Assembly (NCBI RefSeq): GCF_004323735.1
Contig: NZ_CP036455.1
Coordinates: forward strand, 1,111,101 to 1,175,100
DNA from: Streptomonospora litoralis
GTDB taxonomy: Bacteria; Actinomycetota; Actinomycetes; Streptosporangiales; Streptosporangiaceae
Length of the DNA stretch: 64,000 bases
Reading direction: 5' to 3'
Shown: piece after piece, positions 27,703 through 36,594 of the stretch
Layout: each line of letters begins with the position of its first letter
How positions within the stretch are numbered: the first letter of the stretch is position 1
Translations under genes and position numbers: made by a program
Notes under the pieces: generated by a model
Databases searched by the model: none
What the model was told of the DNA's origin: nothing
Seen by the model: only the letters and a program-made list of their open reading frames with translations

Positions 27703-28467
27703 ATGCCCGTGCTTTGGACCGAGAGCATTCCCCAGTTCGGCGTCGTGGCCGGTGCTCTGGCGTTTCTCCTGGTCGGATACGCGGCAGCGGGCGAGCCCCT
27801 GCTGGGTTGGCGCGCCTTCGCCCGGCTGCGCCGCCGCCGCGACTCCGATCCCGGAGCGCTGGCGCGTTTCTACCGGCTGGCGATGGGCGTACACCTGGCG
27901 TGGGTCGCGGCGGTCGTCGTCATCCTGCTCGTGGCTCCCGGAGTCACCCCCGCCCACGTGGGGCTGCGCGCCCCCGTGAACTGGGGGCCGCTGCTGGCGG
28001 CCGTGCTCGGGTTCTGCCTCGCTCTGCTCATCGTCTGGCTCATCACCCGCGGCCGGAACCGCTCCGGCTCGGGCGCCGCGCCGCTGCCCTCGGTGCCCGA
28101 CCCGGGGGAGGGACTGAGCGTGCTTGCGCCGCGCAACCGCCGGGAGCGGCGGTTGGCCGGCGCACTGGCGGTGACGGCCGGTGTGTCCGAGGAGCTGCTC
28201 TACCGGGGCCTGCTGGTCGCCTTCGGCGTCGCGCTGGGCCTACCCGTGTGGGCGGCGGCGGTGGCGGCGTGCGTACTGTTCGCACTCGCCCACCTCTACC
28301 AGGGGTGGTGGGGCCTGGTCGGCCCCGGCCTACTGGGCGCCCTGTTCATGGTCGTCTACCTGGGTACGGGGAGTCTCCTCTTTCCCATCGTCTTGCACGT
28401 GGTCCTGGAACTGCGCTCACTGCTGCTGACCGGCAGCGGCCGCCGCCATCGGGCCCGCGCGCTGTAG
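27703..28467 (+). CDS. CPBP family intramembrane glutamic endopeptidase
   Basis: A 254-residue membrane protein with about seven helices. The CPBP (Abi) signature is visible: SEELLYRG with Glu163-Glu164 and Arg168, then FALAHLYQG and PIVLHVVLE, which provide the two histidines of the site. Such proteases cleave within the membrane; roles range from CAAX-type processing to bacteriocin self-immunity, and none can be picked here. The downstream gap is filled with a non-coding repeat beginning at the stop codon. Confidence 0.85.
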   Translation: MPVLWTESIPQFGVVAGALAFLLVGYAAAGEPLLGWRAFARLRRRRDSDPGALARFYRLAMGVHLAWVAAVVVILLVAPGVTPAHVGLRAPVNWGPLLAAVLGFCLALLIVWLITRGRNRSGSGAAPLPSVPDPGEGLSVLAPRNRRERRLAGALAVTAGVSEELLYRGLLVAFGVALGLPVWAAAVAACVLFALAHLYQGWWGLVGPGLLGALFMVVYLGTGSLLFPIVLHVVLELRSLLLTGSGRRHRARAL

Positions 28468-29470
28468 CAGGGGGCGGCGTGGGAGACGGGGGCGGGGCGG
28501 CGGCTCGGGTCCGCTGGGCGGCCTTGTCGGTCTGCCGGGTGGCGGGTGGTCTTCGGGAAAAGCGGCGGCGACGGTGGCGGATGGCCGGGCCTGCGCCCAA
28601 CGGGCCGGGGGCCCGCCGGTGACGGCGGCCGACGGGGCGGCGACGAGCGCCGGGGGCGCCGCCCGGTTGTCGGCGCGGGCCTGATGCGGGGCGGTCGGCG
28701 GCGGTCATGTGGCCGGGTCGGGGCCACGAGATGCACGTAGGTGCGGCGGCATCGGCCTCGGCGCCGCCCTGAGGCGCCGCCCACGCACCGCCATTCCGCG
28801 ATGCGAAAGAACCCGGGGTGTTTTGTCCACCAGTGCCCGAGTTCCCGGTGGGCCCGCGCCCGCGCTGCGGCGGCGGTGGCGCACGAGGCGCACCGAATGG
28901 CGCGAAAACAGCCCCCGACGTCAACTTTTCGTGTGTCTCGTGGTCGCTGCGCTGGCCGAGGGCGCGCGCAAAACGGGCATAGGCCTCAAAGGTCGGCCTC
29001 ATCGGGGGGTGAGGCTCCCGGCGGCGACGCCCGGGCGCCACGAGCGACGTGTCGTCGCCCCCCGGCCCCCGACCGGGCGCACCCCGGGCCGCGCGAGCAC
29101 CCGCGACCGCGCCCCGCCGCGCGGGGCCTCCGGCCTGCGCGGGCCCGGCCGGAACACGGCGGCGCCTCCCCGGCCCCGCGCCCGCTATGTCCGATGTCTA
29201 GGAGTCGGCCGCGGCGATCGTGGCCGAATTCCCAAAGAACGCCGCTGGATTTCGTCATACGGGCACGATCGCCGCGTCGCCCTGCGACATAGCGGACACA
29301 CGGCCCCTCCCTGACACCCGCACCGCCCCTCGTCGCCCACCGCCACCGCCACCGGCGAGCACCCGACCCGACGACCGCAGGCCCGGCCATCCGCCACCGT
29401 CGCCGCCGCTTTTCCCGAAGACCACCCGCTGCCCGGCAGACCAACAAGGCCGCACAGCCAACCCGACCCG
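28468..29470 (+). repeat. non-coding modular repeat, copy 2 (long, with inverted-repeat ends)
   Basis: Starting right after the CPBP stop, 28497-28980 matches the minus strand of 978-1464 over its full length, with the shared blocks GGCGGCTCGGGTCCGCTGG, TTGTCGGTCTGCCGGGTG, CGAGATGCACGTA and CGCACCGAATGGCGCGAAAA. The first 130 bases (28497-28627) recur inverted at 29347-29465, ending in an almost identical CTTGTTGGTCTGCCGGGCA. Between them lies a palindrome (29182-29292) unrelated in sequence to that of copies 1 and 3. No frame is conserved across copies. Confidence 0.75.
29182..29292. repeat. imperfect 111-bp palindrome in repeat copy 2
   Basis: CGCTATGTC (29182-29190) pairs with GACATAGCG (29284-29292), and GCGGCGATCGTG with CACGATCGCCGC nearer the centre, with internal mismatched bulges. 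The loop region (about 29226-29257) is markedly A+T-rich. It takes the place held by the 53-bp hairpin in the other copies. Confidence 0.65.
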
Positions 29471-29482
29471 CCGATCCGCCGA

Positions 29483-29528
29483 CCACCGCCACCGGCGAAC
29501 ACCCGACCCGACGCCCGCTGCCCCGGCC
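29483..29528. repeat. extra partial copy of repeat end
   Basis: 46 bases (ACCGCCACCGGCGAACACCC onward) repeat 29343-29388 with about 90% identity in direct orientation. It is a tandem remnant of the right end of repeat copy 2. Confidence 0.7.
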
Positions 29529-29635
29529 CCGCCGGCCGTCGGCGGTCCGGGGGTCGCCGGGTGGTGCCTGCCCCCCGGCGTGCGTTCGGGCCTGCCGCCC
29601 TGCTGGGGGCGGAGGCCATCGGGCAGGATGGTGGG

Positions 29636-30427
29636 GTGACTAACGCGCTCCATCCCTCAGCCCCGGAACGGCGGCGACTCACCACATCGGACGGTATCGA
29701 CCTCGACTCCGCGCTGATCCGGGGCCAGGGAGATCGCACCACCGCGATCATCGTGGCGAACGGATTCACCGGTACCTGGCGCAGCCCGGGAACGCGGATG
29801 ATCGCCGAGCGGCTGCTGCCGGTCGGGGACGTGATGACCTTCGACTTCCGGGGCCACTACGAGTCGGGAGGGCTGTGCACCGTCGGCAATCTGGAGGTGC
29901 ACGACCTGGAGGCCGCCTGCGCGCACCTGCGGGGCCTGGGCTACACCGACATCGCCTCGATCGGCTTCTCGATGGGCGCGGCCGTGGTGGTGCGCCACGC
30001 CGCGATGTTCGGTGGTGTGCGCGCCGTCGTCGCCGTCAGCGGACCCAGCATGTGGTACTACCGCGGGACCCCGCGCATGCGGCTGCTGCACTTCGGCGTG
30101 GAGCGGTCGATCGGGCGGTGGTTCCTGCGGGTGGCCCGCCGCGTGCGTGTCATCGACAGCCAGTGGGACCCCATTCCGCCCGACCCGACGGAACTCGCGC
30201 CCGGGATCTCCGCGCCGCTGCTGATCGTCCACGGTGACGCCGACACCTACTTTCCGGTCGAGCACGCCCGGAGCCTCTACAGTGCCGCGCCGGAACCCAA
30301 GGAACTGTGGATCGAGTCGGGCATGGGGCACGCCGAGCGCGCGATGACGCCCGAACGGGCGGAGCGGGTCGCCGACTGGCTCGCCCGCAGCACGGGCCCG
30401 GAGCCGGACGAGGGCGGCCCCGCCTGA
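29636..30427 (+). CDS. alpha/beta hydrolase
   Basis: A 263-residue alpha/beta hydrolase. The nucleophile elbow is IGFSMGAAV (Ser112), the acid is in LLIVHGDADTYF, and the base is in SGMGHAERA. NGFTGTW supplies the oxyanion-hole loop. The central part has an unusually aromatic segment (SMWYYRGTP). No signal peptide is present, so it acts in the cytoplasm. Substrate unknown. GTG 29636 is used, since AGGATG lies about seven bases upstream and the nearby ATG is out of frame. It is the first gene after repeat copy 2. Confidence 0.82.
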   Translation: MTNALHPSAPERRRLTTSDGIDLDSALIRGQGDRTTAIIVANGFTGTWRSPGTRMIAERLLPVGDVMTFDFRGHYESGGLCTVGNLEVHDLEAACAHLRGLGYTDIASIGFSMGAAVVVRHAAMFGGVRAVVAVSGPSMWYYRGTPRMRLLHFGVERSIGRWFLRVARRVRVIDSQWDPIPPDPTELAPGISAPLLIVHGDADTYFPVEHARSLYSAAPEPKELWIESGMGHAERAMTPERAERVADWLARSTGPEPDEGGPA

Positions 30428-30498
30428 GCGGCTAGTGCGGTCGGGGCCGGGCCACCGGCTCGGCTTCGCCGTTTCGGGGGCGGCTGCGGTAGAAAGAA

Positions 30499-31758
30499 AT
30501 GATGGTGAATTCCTCGGATGTCCGGATGAATCCGGGTTCGGGGCGGTCGCAGCTCGGGCTGCACGGATGGGCGTTCCGGCTGCTGGTGCTCGCGACCGCG
30601 CTGACCTTCGCGGGTTTCGTGCTGCTGCTGCCCGTCGTCCCGCTGTGGGCGAGCCGCGGCGGCGCGGGCGAGGCGGCCGCCGGAGCCACGACATCGGTCT
30701 ACATGCTCACAACGGTGCTCACCCAGCTGGTCATGCCCTGGGTGCTCGACCGAGGCGGATACCGGTGGACCTTCCCGGTGGGCGCATTGCTGATGGGTGC
30801 TCCGGTCCCGCTGCTGCTGCTCACCGACGACCTCGCCCCGATCCTGGCCGTCTCGGCGGCGCGCGGGATCGGGTTCGGTATGGCCACCGTGGCCGGGTCG
30901 GCGCTGGCGGCGCGGCTGGTCGCGCCTGCGCAGCTGGGCCGCGCCACCGCCTACTACGGGCTGGCGGTGGGGTTGCCCAACGTCTTCTTCCTGTCGACCG
31001 GCGTGTGGGCGGCCCTGAACCTCGGTTTCGCGGCCGTGTTCTGGTTCGCCACCGCCACCACGCTGGTGGGCGCGGTCGCCGCGGCGGGGATCTGGCTCCT
31101 CGTCGGCGACCGTACGGCGAGCGACGGCGACGGGGAGACGGCGGGCGCCGGCGCGGCCGAGTCGCCCGGCGGCCTCCGGCTCTCCCGCCGACTCGGGATT
31201 CCGCTGCTGGCGATGCTCATGCCGTCCGTCGCCTCCAGCGCCATCGTGACCTTCCTGGCCATCCCGCTGTCCCAGGCCTCCACCCTGGTCTTCACCGCGC
31301 TGCTGGCCTTCGGCGTGCTCTCGGTGTGCGGACGCTGGGCGGCCGGCGCCCTCAGCGACCGCAGGGGGCGTCCGGTGCTGCTCGTGCCCGGTAGCACCGC
31401 CGCAGTCGCCGGCATGGCGCTGACCGCCGCGGCTCTGTGGCCGGCGGGCGCAGACTGGGCGGGCCCCGGCGCCCTCGGTGGGACAGCCGCCGTCGCCGGG
31501 GCCGCCCTGTTCGGTGCCGGGTTCGGCGCCGTGCAGAACGACACCATCGTCATCATGTTCCGCCGGGCGGGCGCCCGCGCCTACGGCACGGCCAGCGCGG
31601 TGTGGAACATCGGCTACGACGCCGGGACGGGACTCGGGTCGCTGTTCCTGGGCCTGGGCATCCAGGCTGCGGGTTACGGCCCCGCCATCGCGGTGACGAG
31701 CGCGGTCCTCGCCGCCTGTCTTCCGGCGGCGGTGTCACTGGCCCGGCGCGCCGGCTGA
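30499..31758 (+). CDS. MFS transporter
   Basis: A 419-residue, 12-helix major facilitator protein. Visible marks are the first helix FRLLVLATALTFAGFVLLL, the charged loop before helix 2-3 (LDRGGYRWT), and the central loop with SDRRGRPVL between helices 8 and 9, the C-terminal-half version of motif A. The 20-residue N-terminus is polar. Its cargo cannot be deduced. It follows the hydrolase by 71 bases on the same strand and may be co-transcribed. Confidence 0.8.
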   Translation: MMVNSSDVRMNPGSGRSQLGLHGWAFRLLVLATALTFAGFVLLLPVVPLWASRGGAGEAAAGATTSVYMLTTVLTQLVMPWVLDRGGYRWTFPVGALLMGAPVPLLLLTDDLAPILAVSAARGIGFGMATVAGSALAARLVAPAQLGRATAYYGLAVGLPNVFFLSTGVWAALNLGFAAVFWFATATTLVGAVAAAGIWLLVGDRTASDGDGETAGAGAAESPGGLRLSRRLGIPLLAMLMPSVASSAIVTFLAIPLSQASTLVFTALLAFGVLSVCGRWAAGALSDRRGRPVLLVPGSTAAVAGMALTAAALWPAGADWAGPGALGGTAAVAGAALFGAGFGAVQNDTIVIMFRRAGARAYGTASAVWNIGYDAGTGLGSLFLGLGIQAAGYGPAIAVTSAVLAACLPAAVSLARRAG

Positions 31759-31926
31759 CGGCGCGGGGACACGGCGCGCCGGGCGCGGCGTCCGCGGCGT
31801 CGGTTTCCCGGACGGGCGGTGCACCGAGGCCGGTCTTCCGCCCCAGGGCGAGACCGCCGGCGGACCTGAGCCGACGCCCCCGGCTCACCCACCGAGTGCG
31901 GAACGCGGGAACGCGACGAAACGCCA

Positions 31927-32931
31927 CTAGTACGACGAGACGTGCACGTGGTCGTAGTGGTTGGCCGTGATACTGCCGCGGTCGTTCATCATCTCCCAGC
32001 CCGCGCCGGGGTTGGCGGAGTGCCAGATGCGCTGCTCCCAGATCACGTACTTGACGCCCAACCGGTCGGCGTTGGCCTGGGCGTACTCGGCGATCTGCTG
32101 GCCGAGCCGCTGATTGGCCCCCGACGGCATGGCGCCGCCCGCGCTCATCATGAAGTCGCAGGCCTGGCCGCTGCCGTGGTCCTGGGGGTCGCCCGGGCGC
32201 AGGCAGCCCACGGGGTAGGGCGCGCCGAACCTGCTGACGATCTCGTCGCGGATCGCGGCCATACGCGGAGTCGCGCCTTCCCAGCCGGGGCCGATGGCGC
32301 TGTCGGGCACCGAGCCGGTGCCCGGCGTCCCGGAGCCCGAGCCGGATCCGCCGCTGGGGGACTCGGGGACCTGCTCCTCCTCGTATTTCTTGATCTTGGC
32401 CAAGACCTCGTCGCGCTGGGACTCCAGCTGCTCGACGAGCTCTTCGGCGTCCTCGAGCTTGGCGTCGGCGTTCTCGACGGCTTCCTTGCGCTTCTGGCGC
32501 GTCTCGGTGAGCTCGGCGACCTTGTCGCCGTGGTTGGCCGAGACCTGGCTGGCCACCGCCGCGTTGTCCAGCATGTCCTGCGGGTCGCTGCTCATCACCA
32601 CCTCGATGGCGGGGTCGAGCCCGCTGCCCATGTACTGGGCCGCGGCCAGCCCGGCGACATCCTCGCGGACCCGCTTCAGCTCGTCCTCGACGTTCTCCAG
32701 GCGCTTCTGCGCCTTGTTCACGTCTTCCTTGGCGTCCTCGAACTGCAGCAGCTCGGTGTCGTACTCCTCCTCAAGGGAGTCGGCGCGCTCGTTGAGCTCG
32801 TCGAGGCTGGGCTCGTCGTCCTCGGGGTCGGCGTACGACGAGGTCGCGGGGAGCAGCAGGACGGCTGCGACGGCGAGGCTGGGCAGCAGGAAAGCGCGGC
32901 GGCGCTTCCGAGGGAGTGCTGATCTGTGCAT
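31927..32931 (-). CDS. secreted coiled-coil protein with M15-like C-terminal domain
   Basis: A 334-residue exported protein: signal peptide (residues 1-35, with RRR then a hydrophobic core), a long Glu/Lys-rich coiled coil (about 40-190), a Gly/Ser linker and a C-terminal domain (about 215-334). That domain contains PQDHGSGQACDFM and HYDHVHVS, which look like the metal ligands of M15/VanY-type peptidoglycan peptidases and of the ARB_07466-like family. Coiled-coil plus hydrolase layout resembles cell-division peptidoglycan hydrolases (RipA/EnvC-like). ATG 32931 follows GGTGA; GTG 32940 is also possible. Confidence 0.8.
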   Translation of the reverse strand: MHRSALPRKRRRAFLLPSLAVAAVLLLPATSSYADPEDDEPSLDELNERADSLEEEYDTELLQFEDAKEDVNKAQKRLENVEDELKRVREDVAGLAAAQYMGSGLDPAIEVVMSSDPQDMLDNAAVASQVSANHGDKVAELTETRQKRKEAVENADAKLEDAEELVEQLESQRDEVLAKIKKYEEEQVPESPSGGSGSGSGTPGTGSVPDSAIGPGWEGATPRMAAIRDEIVSRFGAPYPVGCLRPGDPQDHGSGQACDFMMSAGGAMPSGANQRLGQQIAEYAQANADRLGVKYVIWEQRIWHSANPGAGWEMMNDRGSITANHYDHVHVSSY

Positions 32932-33162
32932 GAATGTCACCTGATGTCGGGCGCGGGCCGGCTGAATGGGGGAGGGGTATACCGGGGCGCACGAGGCAGA
33001 AGGGGTAAGAGGGTCCGCGCGGGGCTGAAGCAGACGATACGAGATCGTGTCGTTATATGCCTAGCGCCGGACTGAGACTACCCGCCCGGCGAGCCGGGTG
33101 CCGACGGCGGCCTATTCCGGCCGCGGCCTGCGGATACAAGGGCGGGGCCGCTCCAGCGGTGC

Positions 33163-33720
33163 TCAGGCGGGGCCGCCCAGGCCGCTGGGCAGGGTCGGGG
33201 CCGCGGGCTGCGCGGTCTCCTGGGAGTCCAGGAACCACGTCGACCGGCGCACCGCACGCATGGCCGCGCGCCGGGTGTCGCGGTCCAAGCGGTCGAGGTA
33301 GAGCCTGCCGTCGAGGTGATCGACCTCATGCTGCAGGCAGCGCGCCATCAGCCCTTCGCCCTCGACGGTGACGGGTTCGTTGCGCAGGTCGACGCCGGTG
33401 ACGACCGCGCGCATCGCCCGCCGGGTGGAGAACGACAGTTCGGGCACCGACAGGCAGCCCTCCTCGCCGTCCTGGACCTCGTCGGACAACTCGGCGATCT
33501 CGGGGTTGATCACGTAGCCGATCCGGTCGTCGACGTTGTAGCTGAACACCCGCAGTCCCGAGCCGATCTGCGTGGCGGCGACCCCGGCGTGGCCGGGCTC
33601 GTCGACCGTGTCGAGGAGGTCGCGGACCAGCGCCTCGGTGTGCCGGCCGAACGAGGTGACGGGGGTGGTTCGGGTCACGAGAACGGGATCGCCGAACAGG
33701 ACGATGGGGCGCTTGCTCAT
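33163..33720 (-). CDS. def: peptide deformylase
   Basis: A 185-residue peptide deformylase. Motif 1 is HAGVAATQIG (Gln51), a variant of GxGxAAxQ; motif 2 EGCLSVPEL contains metal ligand Cys89; motif 3 QHEVDHLDG has His131, Glu132 and His135. The enzyme removes the N-formyl group from new proteins. The C-terminal 25 residues are a Pro/Ala-rich tail. ATG 33720 is used (MSKRPIVLFG). It is a single gene with no fmt neighbour here. Confidence 0.9.
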   Translation of the reverse strand: MSKRPIVLFGDPVLVTRTTPVTSFGRHTEALVRDLLDTVDEPGHAGVAATQIGSGLRVFSYNVDDRIGYVINPEIAELSDEVQDGEEGCLSVPELSFSTRRAMRAVVTGVDLRNEPVTVEGEGLMARCLQHEVDHLDGRLYLDRLDRDTRRAAMRAVRRSTWFLDSQETAQPAAPTLPSGLGGPA

Positions 33721-33801
33721 GGACTCCAGGTTATCCGGGCGCGCCGGCGCCCGGCGCTGCCGACCGTCGGCTCCCACCGCCCGCGCAGGGTGGGCGTGCG
33801 C

Positions 33802-34611
33802 TCAGGCCGGCTGGGGCCGGAGGGCGTCGTCCAGCACCATCTCGATGTAGTCCAGCGCGGCGCGCCGGCGGTCCAGCGCGCTCTGGTAAAGCGAGGGCAG
33901 CCGGCTCCCGCGCCGTACCCGCAGGCATTCGTTGACGATGCTTTGCCAGCGCTCCGGGAAGGCGTGCAGGGCGTACGTGCCCGCCCCGGACTTGGACGTG
34001 ATCTCGCCGGTGCGCAGGGTGAAGTGCAGTCGGCTGACGCTGAGCACACTCCACGAGGGCGCCAGCGAGCCGAGCGCGGCCAGGCCCCGGGGGGTGACGA
34101 GCCGGCCGGCCTTGGCCCGCCAGCGGCGCCAGTGCTCGTCGAGGTTGCCGAACGACCAGGCGCGCAGGCTGGCCGGGTTGTCCCACACGTCCAGTTCGAC
34201 AGGGAGGGGGCCGCGCACGGTGACACCGCGCTCGGCGAGGACATGCCAGGTGACGGGGTTGACGTCGGGGCCGCCCCGCAGCTTGAAGCGCCCGCCCAGC
34301 ACCGAGGACACCGGACCGCACTCGGCCGGGTCGTCGGCCAGGTCGTCCCAGGTGACGTGGATGCCGTTGAGCTGCGGGCGCGGCAGTTCGGCGCGGGTGC
34401 GCGCGTGGGCACGGCGCAGCGCGTCGTTGTCTTCGCCGGTGGCGCGACGGGAGGTGACCACCACGAAGTCGACGTCGCTGGCGTGCTGCCGGAAGTCGCC
34501 CAGTGCGACCGAACCGGTCAGGTACAGGCCCTGGACCAGCCCCGGCGCCTCTTCGTCCACGTTGCGCAGAAACGCCTGAGCCAGGGTCTGCACTCGCGGG
34601 TGGATCGCCAT
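33802..34611 (-). CDS. nucleotidyltransferase, aminoglycoside adenylyltransferase (AadA)-like
   Basis: A 269-residue polymerase-beta-type nucleotidyltransferase. LTGSVALGDFRQHASDVDFV gives the GS...DxD catalytic site (Gly33-Ser34, Asp46, Asp48), and the C-terminal half is helical as in AadA/DUF4111. Family members adenylylate streptomycin/spectinomycin, but many homologues in actinomycetes have unknown substrates. GGAGA precedes ATG 34611. An APH-like kinase lies 2 kb away. Resistance activity is not shown by sequence alone. Confidence 0.75.
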   Translation of the reverse strand: MAIHPRVQTLAQAFLRNVDEEAPGLVQGLYLTGSVALGDFRQHASDVDFVVVTSRRATGEDNDALRRAHARTRAELPRPQLNGIHVTWDDLADDPAECGPVSSVLGGRFKLRGGPDVNPVTWHVLAERGVTVRGPLPVELDVWDNPASLRAWSFGNLDEHWRRWRAKAGRLVTPRGLAALGSLAPSWSVLSVSRLHFTLRTGEITSKSGAGTYALHAFPERWQSIVNECLRVRRGSRLPSLYQSALDRRRAALDYIEMVLDDALRPQPA

Positions 34612-35631
34612 GTGGTCTCCAGTCGTGGTCGTACTCGGTGGCGTGTATGCGGTTCGCCGCCGGGGGAGCGGCGGCGGGGCCCACGCAGGTGCCGGTCGGA
34701 CGTCGGTGGCCGGATCCGGCCGCGCGTGCGCGGTGGCGGATGCGGGGCGCATTCCGCTCGGTTCAACGTATGACCAGGTCGTGTCCCTGATTCCACAGTC
34801 TGAGAGGCGAGGTGGCTCCTGGCAAGTGATCACGCCGGATCCGCATCCAGCCTCCCGCGCGGGGGTGGTAGCAGGCAGTGGGCATGGAGTGGTGCCTCCG
34901 CCCTTGTTCGCGGATCGTCGATATGTTAGGAGATCGCGTGGTCATCCGCGCGGTGCGGCGACCCGTTCACGTCCCGACCCGTGTTGTACTCGGCCCCCGG
35001 GGCGAATCGCGCCGCCAGGTGTCCCCGCCCCCGCGCTGCGCCTTCTCCGCGGCCGGTGGGAGTCCGCACCGGCCGCTCTTCCAGGGATTTCACCCGATCC
35101 CGGGCATCGGCCGGAAACCGCCGTGTATTCCCCTCGCGCGGGTGGCCGATTGTTTGCACCTGCATTTGCATGCCCGGCCAATCTTAATGCGGATGCCAAT
35201 GGTGCGCCATTCGCGGAACCGGGATTGCACGCAAGACAGTCGATCATCATTATCCGAGTCGGCGGCATCTGTAGAGAACTCCGGTATCGAACGCCGGCGC
35301 AGGCGCCTGTGCTGGCACTCGTTCCATGTGTCCCGGGTCTCCTCGGAAAAGTGACGCGCGCGACTGCCGCGCCTATGGAAAAGAAGAACGCGAACGGTTA
35401 ACATCTCATGTTGTGTGAGCGTACAACCGGTCAGTATCTGTGAACCCCGTCAATGGTGGAACACCGTTCCAAGGCGTCCCAGTTCTCGAACTTTACCCTC
35501 AGTTTAGTGTGCTCATCCCCGTTCTTGGGCTCTGTTTTCGCGTGCGTAACACGAGGTCATTCGGGCGAAACCGCCGATCCCTAGGGTCTCGTACCAGGAT
35601 CGGCGTTATCGGCGATTTCAAGGAGATGGAT
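34612..35631. other. 1.0-kb gene desert, relatively A+T-rich
   Basis: No coding frame here looks real in either direction; the open frames give arginine-rich or random peptides without family features. Base composition drops sharply from 35140 to 35600. A perfect small palindrome, GGAACACCGTTCC, lies at 35458-35470, and the frames around it are open only by chance. It may carry a promoter, a regulatory RNA or a decayed gene. The next gene starts at 35632 with AAGGAG (35620-35625). Confidence 0.5.
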
Positions 35632-36312
35632 ATGGTGCCGACCATGGTGCTCGTTGCGGACGACTCTCAGGACACCGACCGCAAGGAGGCTCTCCGGGAC
35701 CTGGCCGACGCCGTCGCCGAGCGCGGGGAGGCCCCCGTCGTTCGGGCGTTCGGGTCCGGCAGCGAGGTGCGCCGGGCCGTCCACTCGGTCGAGGGGCCGA
35801 TGGTGGTGGTTCCGGCATTCGTCGCCGGCGGCGACTTCGCCAGCGCTCAACTGTTCGCCGGACTCGACCTCGAAGGCCGCTTCGACGCCTGCCCGACCGC
35901 CCCGCTGGGAGCTGTGCCCTCGATGGTGGCCGACCTCGCGGGCCGGCTCTCGGCATCCGGCTGGACCGACGGCGACGGCGTGGTGCTCGCCGCCGACGGC
36001 AGCACCGGCCAGGACGAACGCCAGGCCGTGACCGACGTCGCCCGCATGCTCAGCCGCCGACTCGGTTCGCCGGTGCAGGTGGGCTACCTGAACTCCTGGG
36101 CACCCTCCGTCGGCGACGCCGTGGAACGGCTCCAGCGCAACGGCCGCGAGCGTGTCGCCGTCGCCGCCTGGCGGCTGGTCGAGGACCGCGACTACGACCG
36201 CCTGCACGAGATGGGCGCCGCCTCGGTCACTGCGCCGCTGTGGCCCTCCGAAATCGTGGTCGACAGCCTGCTGGCCCAGCACCGCGCCGCCAAGGCCCGC
36301 CTGGCGGCCTGA
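35632..36312 (+). CDS. CbiX/sirohydrochlorin-chelatase-like protein without metal histidines
   Basis: A 226-residue protein with the CbiX/SirB two-lobed fold: MVLVADDSQDTDR at strand 1 and MVVVPAFVAGGDF in the middle. In true cobalto- or ferrochelatases these places read LxxHGSR and PxFLxxGxH, with the two histidines holding the metal. Here both are Asp (Asp10 and Asp68), so chelatase activity is doubtful. Start ATG 35632 has AAGGAG six bases upstream. A 23-bp terminator follows. No tetrapyrrole gene is nearby. Confidence 0.7.
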   Translation: MVPTMVLVADDSQDTDRKEALRDLADAVAERGEAPVVRAFGSGSEVRRAVHSVEGPMVVVPAFVAGGDFASAQLFAGLDLEGRFDACPTAPLGAVPSMVADLAGRLSASGWTDGDGVVLAADGSTGQDERQAVTDVARMLSRRLGSPVQVGYLNSWAPSVGDAVERLQRNGRERVAVAAWRLVEDRDYDRLHEMGAASVTAPLWPSEIVVDSLLAQHRAAKARLAA

Positions 36313-36362
36313 GTCGAGCGCCCGCGCCGCCGGTCGGCGCGGGCGCGGCCCGAACCGCTCCG

Positions 36363-36414
36363 GCCCTCGGATGCGGGTGCCGGTCAGCGCCGACCGGCAC
36401 CCGCACCCGAGGGC
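36363..36414 (+). terminator. very strong terminator hairpin after CbiX-like gene
   Basis: GCCCTCGGATGCGGGTGCC.. (36363-36385) pairs over 23 bases with 36392-36414 with a single A-G exchange, around a 6-base loop. It lies 50 bases after the stop codon. Confidence 0.8.
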
Positions 36415-36594
36415 GCGGCGCCGGCCTGCACGGCCCTGGCAGCGTTTCGTGGACGCGGAGGGGCAAAGCGGCGCTTCGGCGGGTAGGTCCGCCGGTGCGT
36501 CCCGCCACTGCAGCCGCGCACCGAAGGCTCGGGGTGGTCACAGTCCGGCAGCGCGCAACAGGTCAACGATCAGACCGATGTACGAGGTGGGCCC

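Noticed and set aside
27703-28467. CPBP protein as part of a bacteriocin immunity system
   Set aside because: No precursor peptide, modifying enzyme or ABC exporter is nearby; the family also has many housekeeping-like members.
28505-28980. Possible small protein gene within the modular repeat
   Set aside because: Several frames are open in single copies, but indels between copies shift the frame, and peptides do not align across copies.
32932-33162. c-di-AMP (ydaO-type) riboswitch upstream of the coiled-coil protein
   Set aside because: Such switches precede many actinobacterial cell-wall hydrolase genes, but I could not find the conserved core segments in this gap.
34763-34945. Short minus-strand frame of 60 codons in the gene desert
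   Set aside because: It has no ribosome site, shows no DUF397-like or regulator pattern, and its codon use is not like that of neighbouring genes.
35402-35631. Cobalamin riboswitch before the CbiX-like gene
   Set aside because: No B12-box-like segment is present, and the gene itself lacks chelatase residues.
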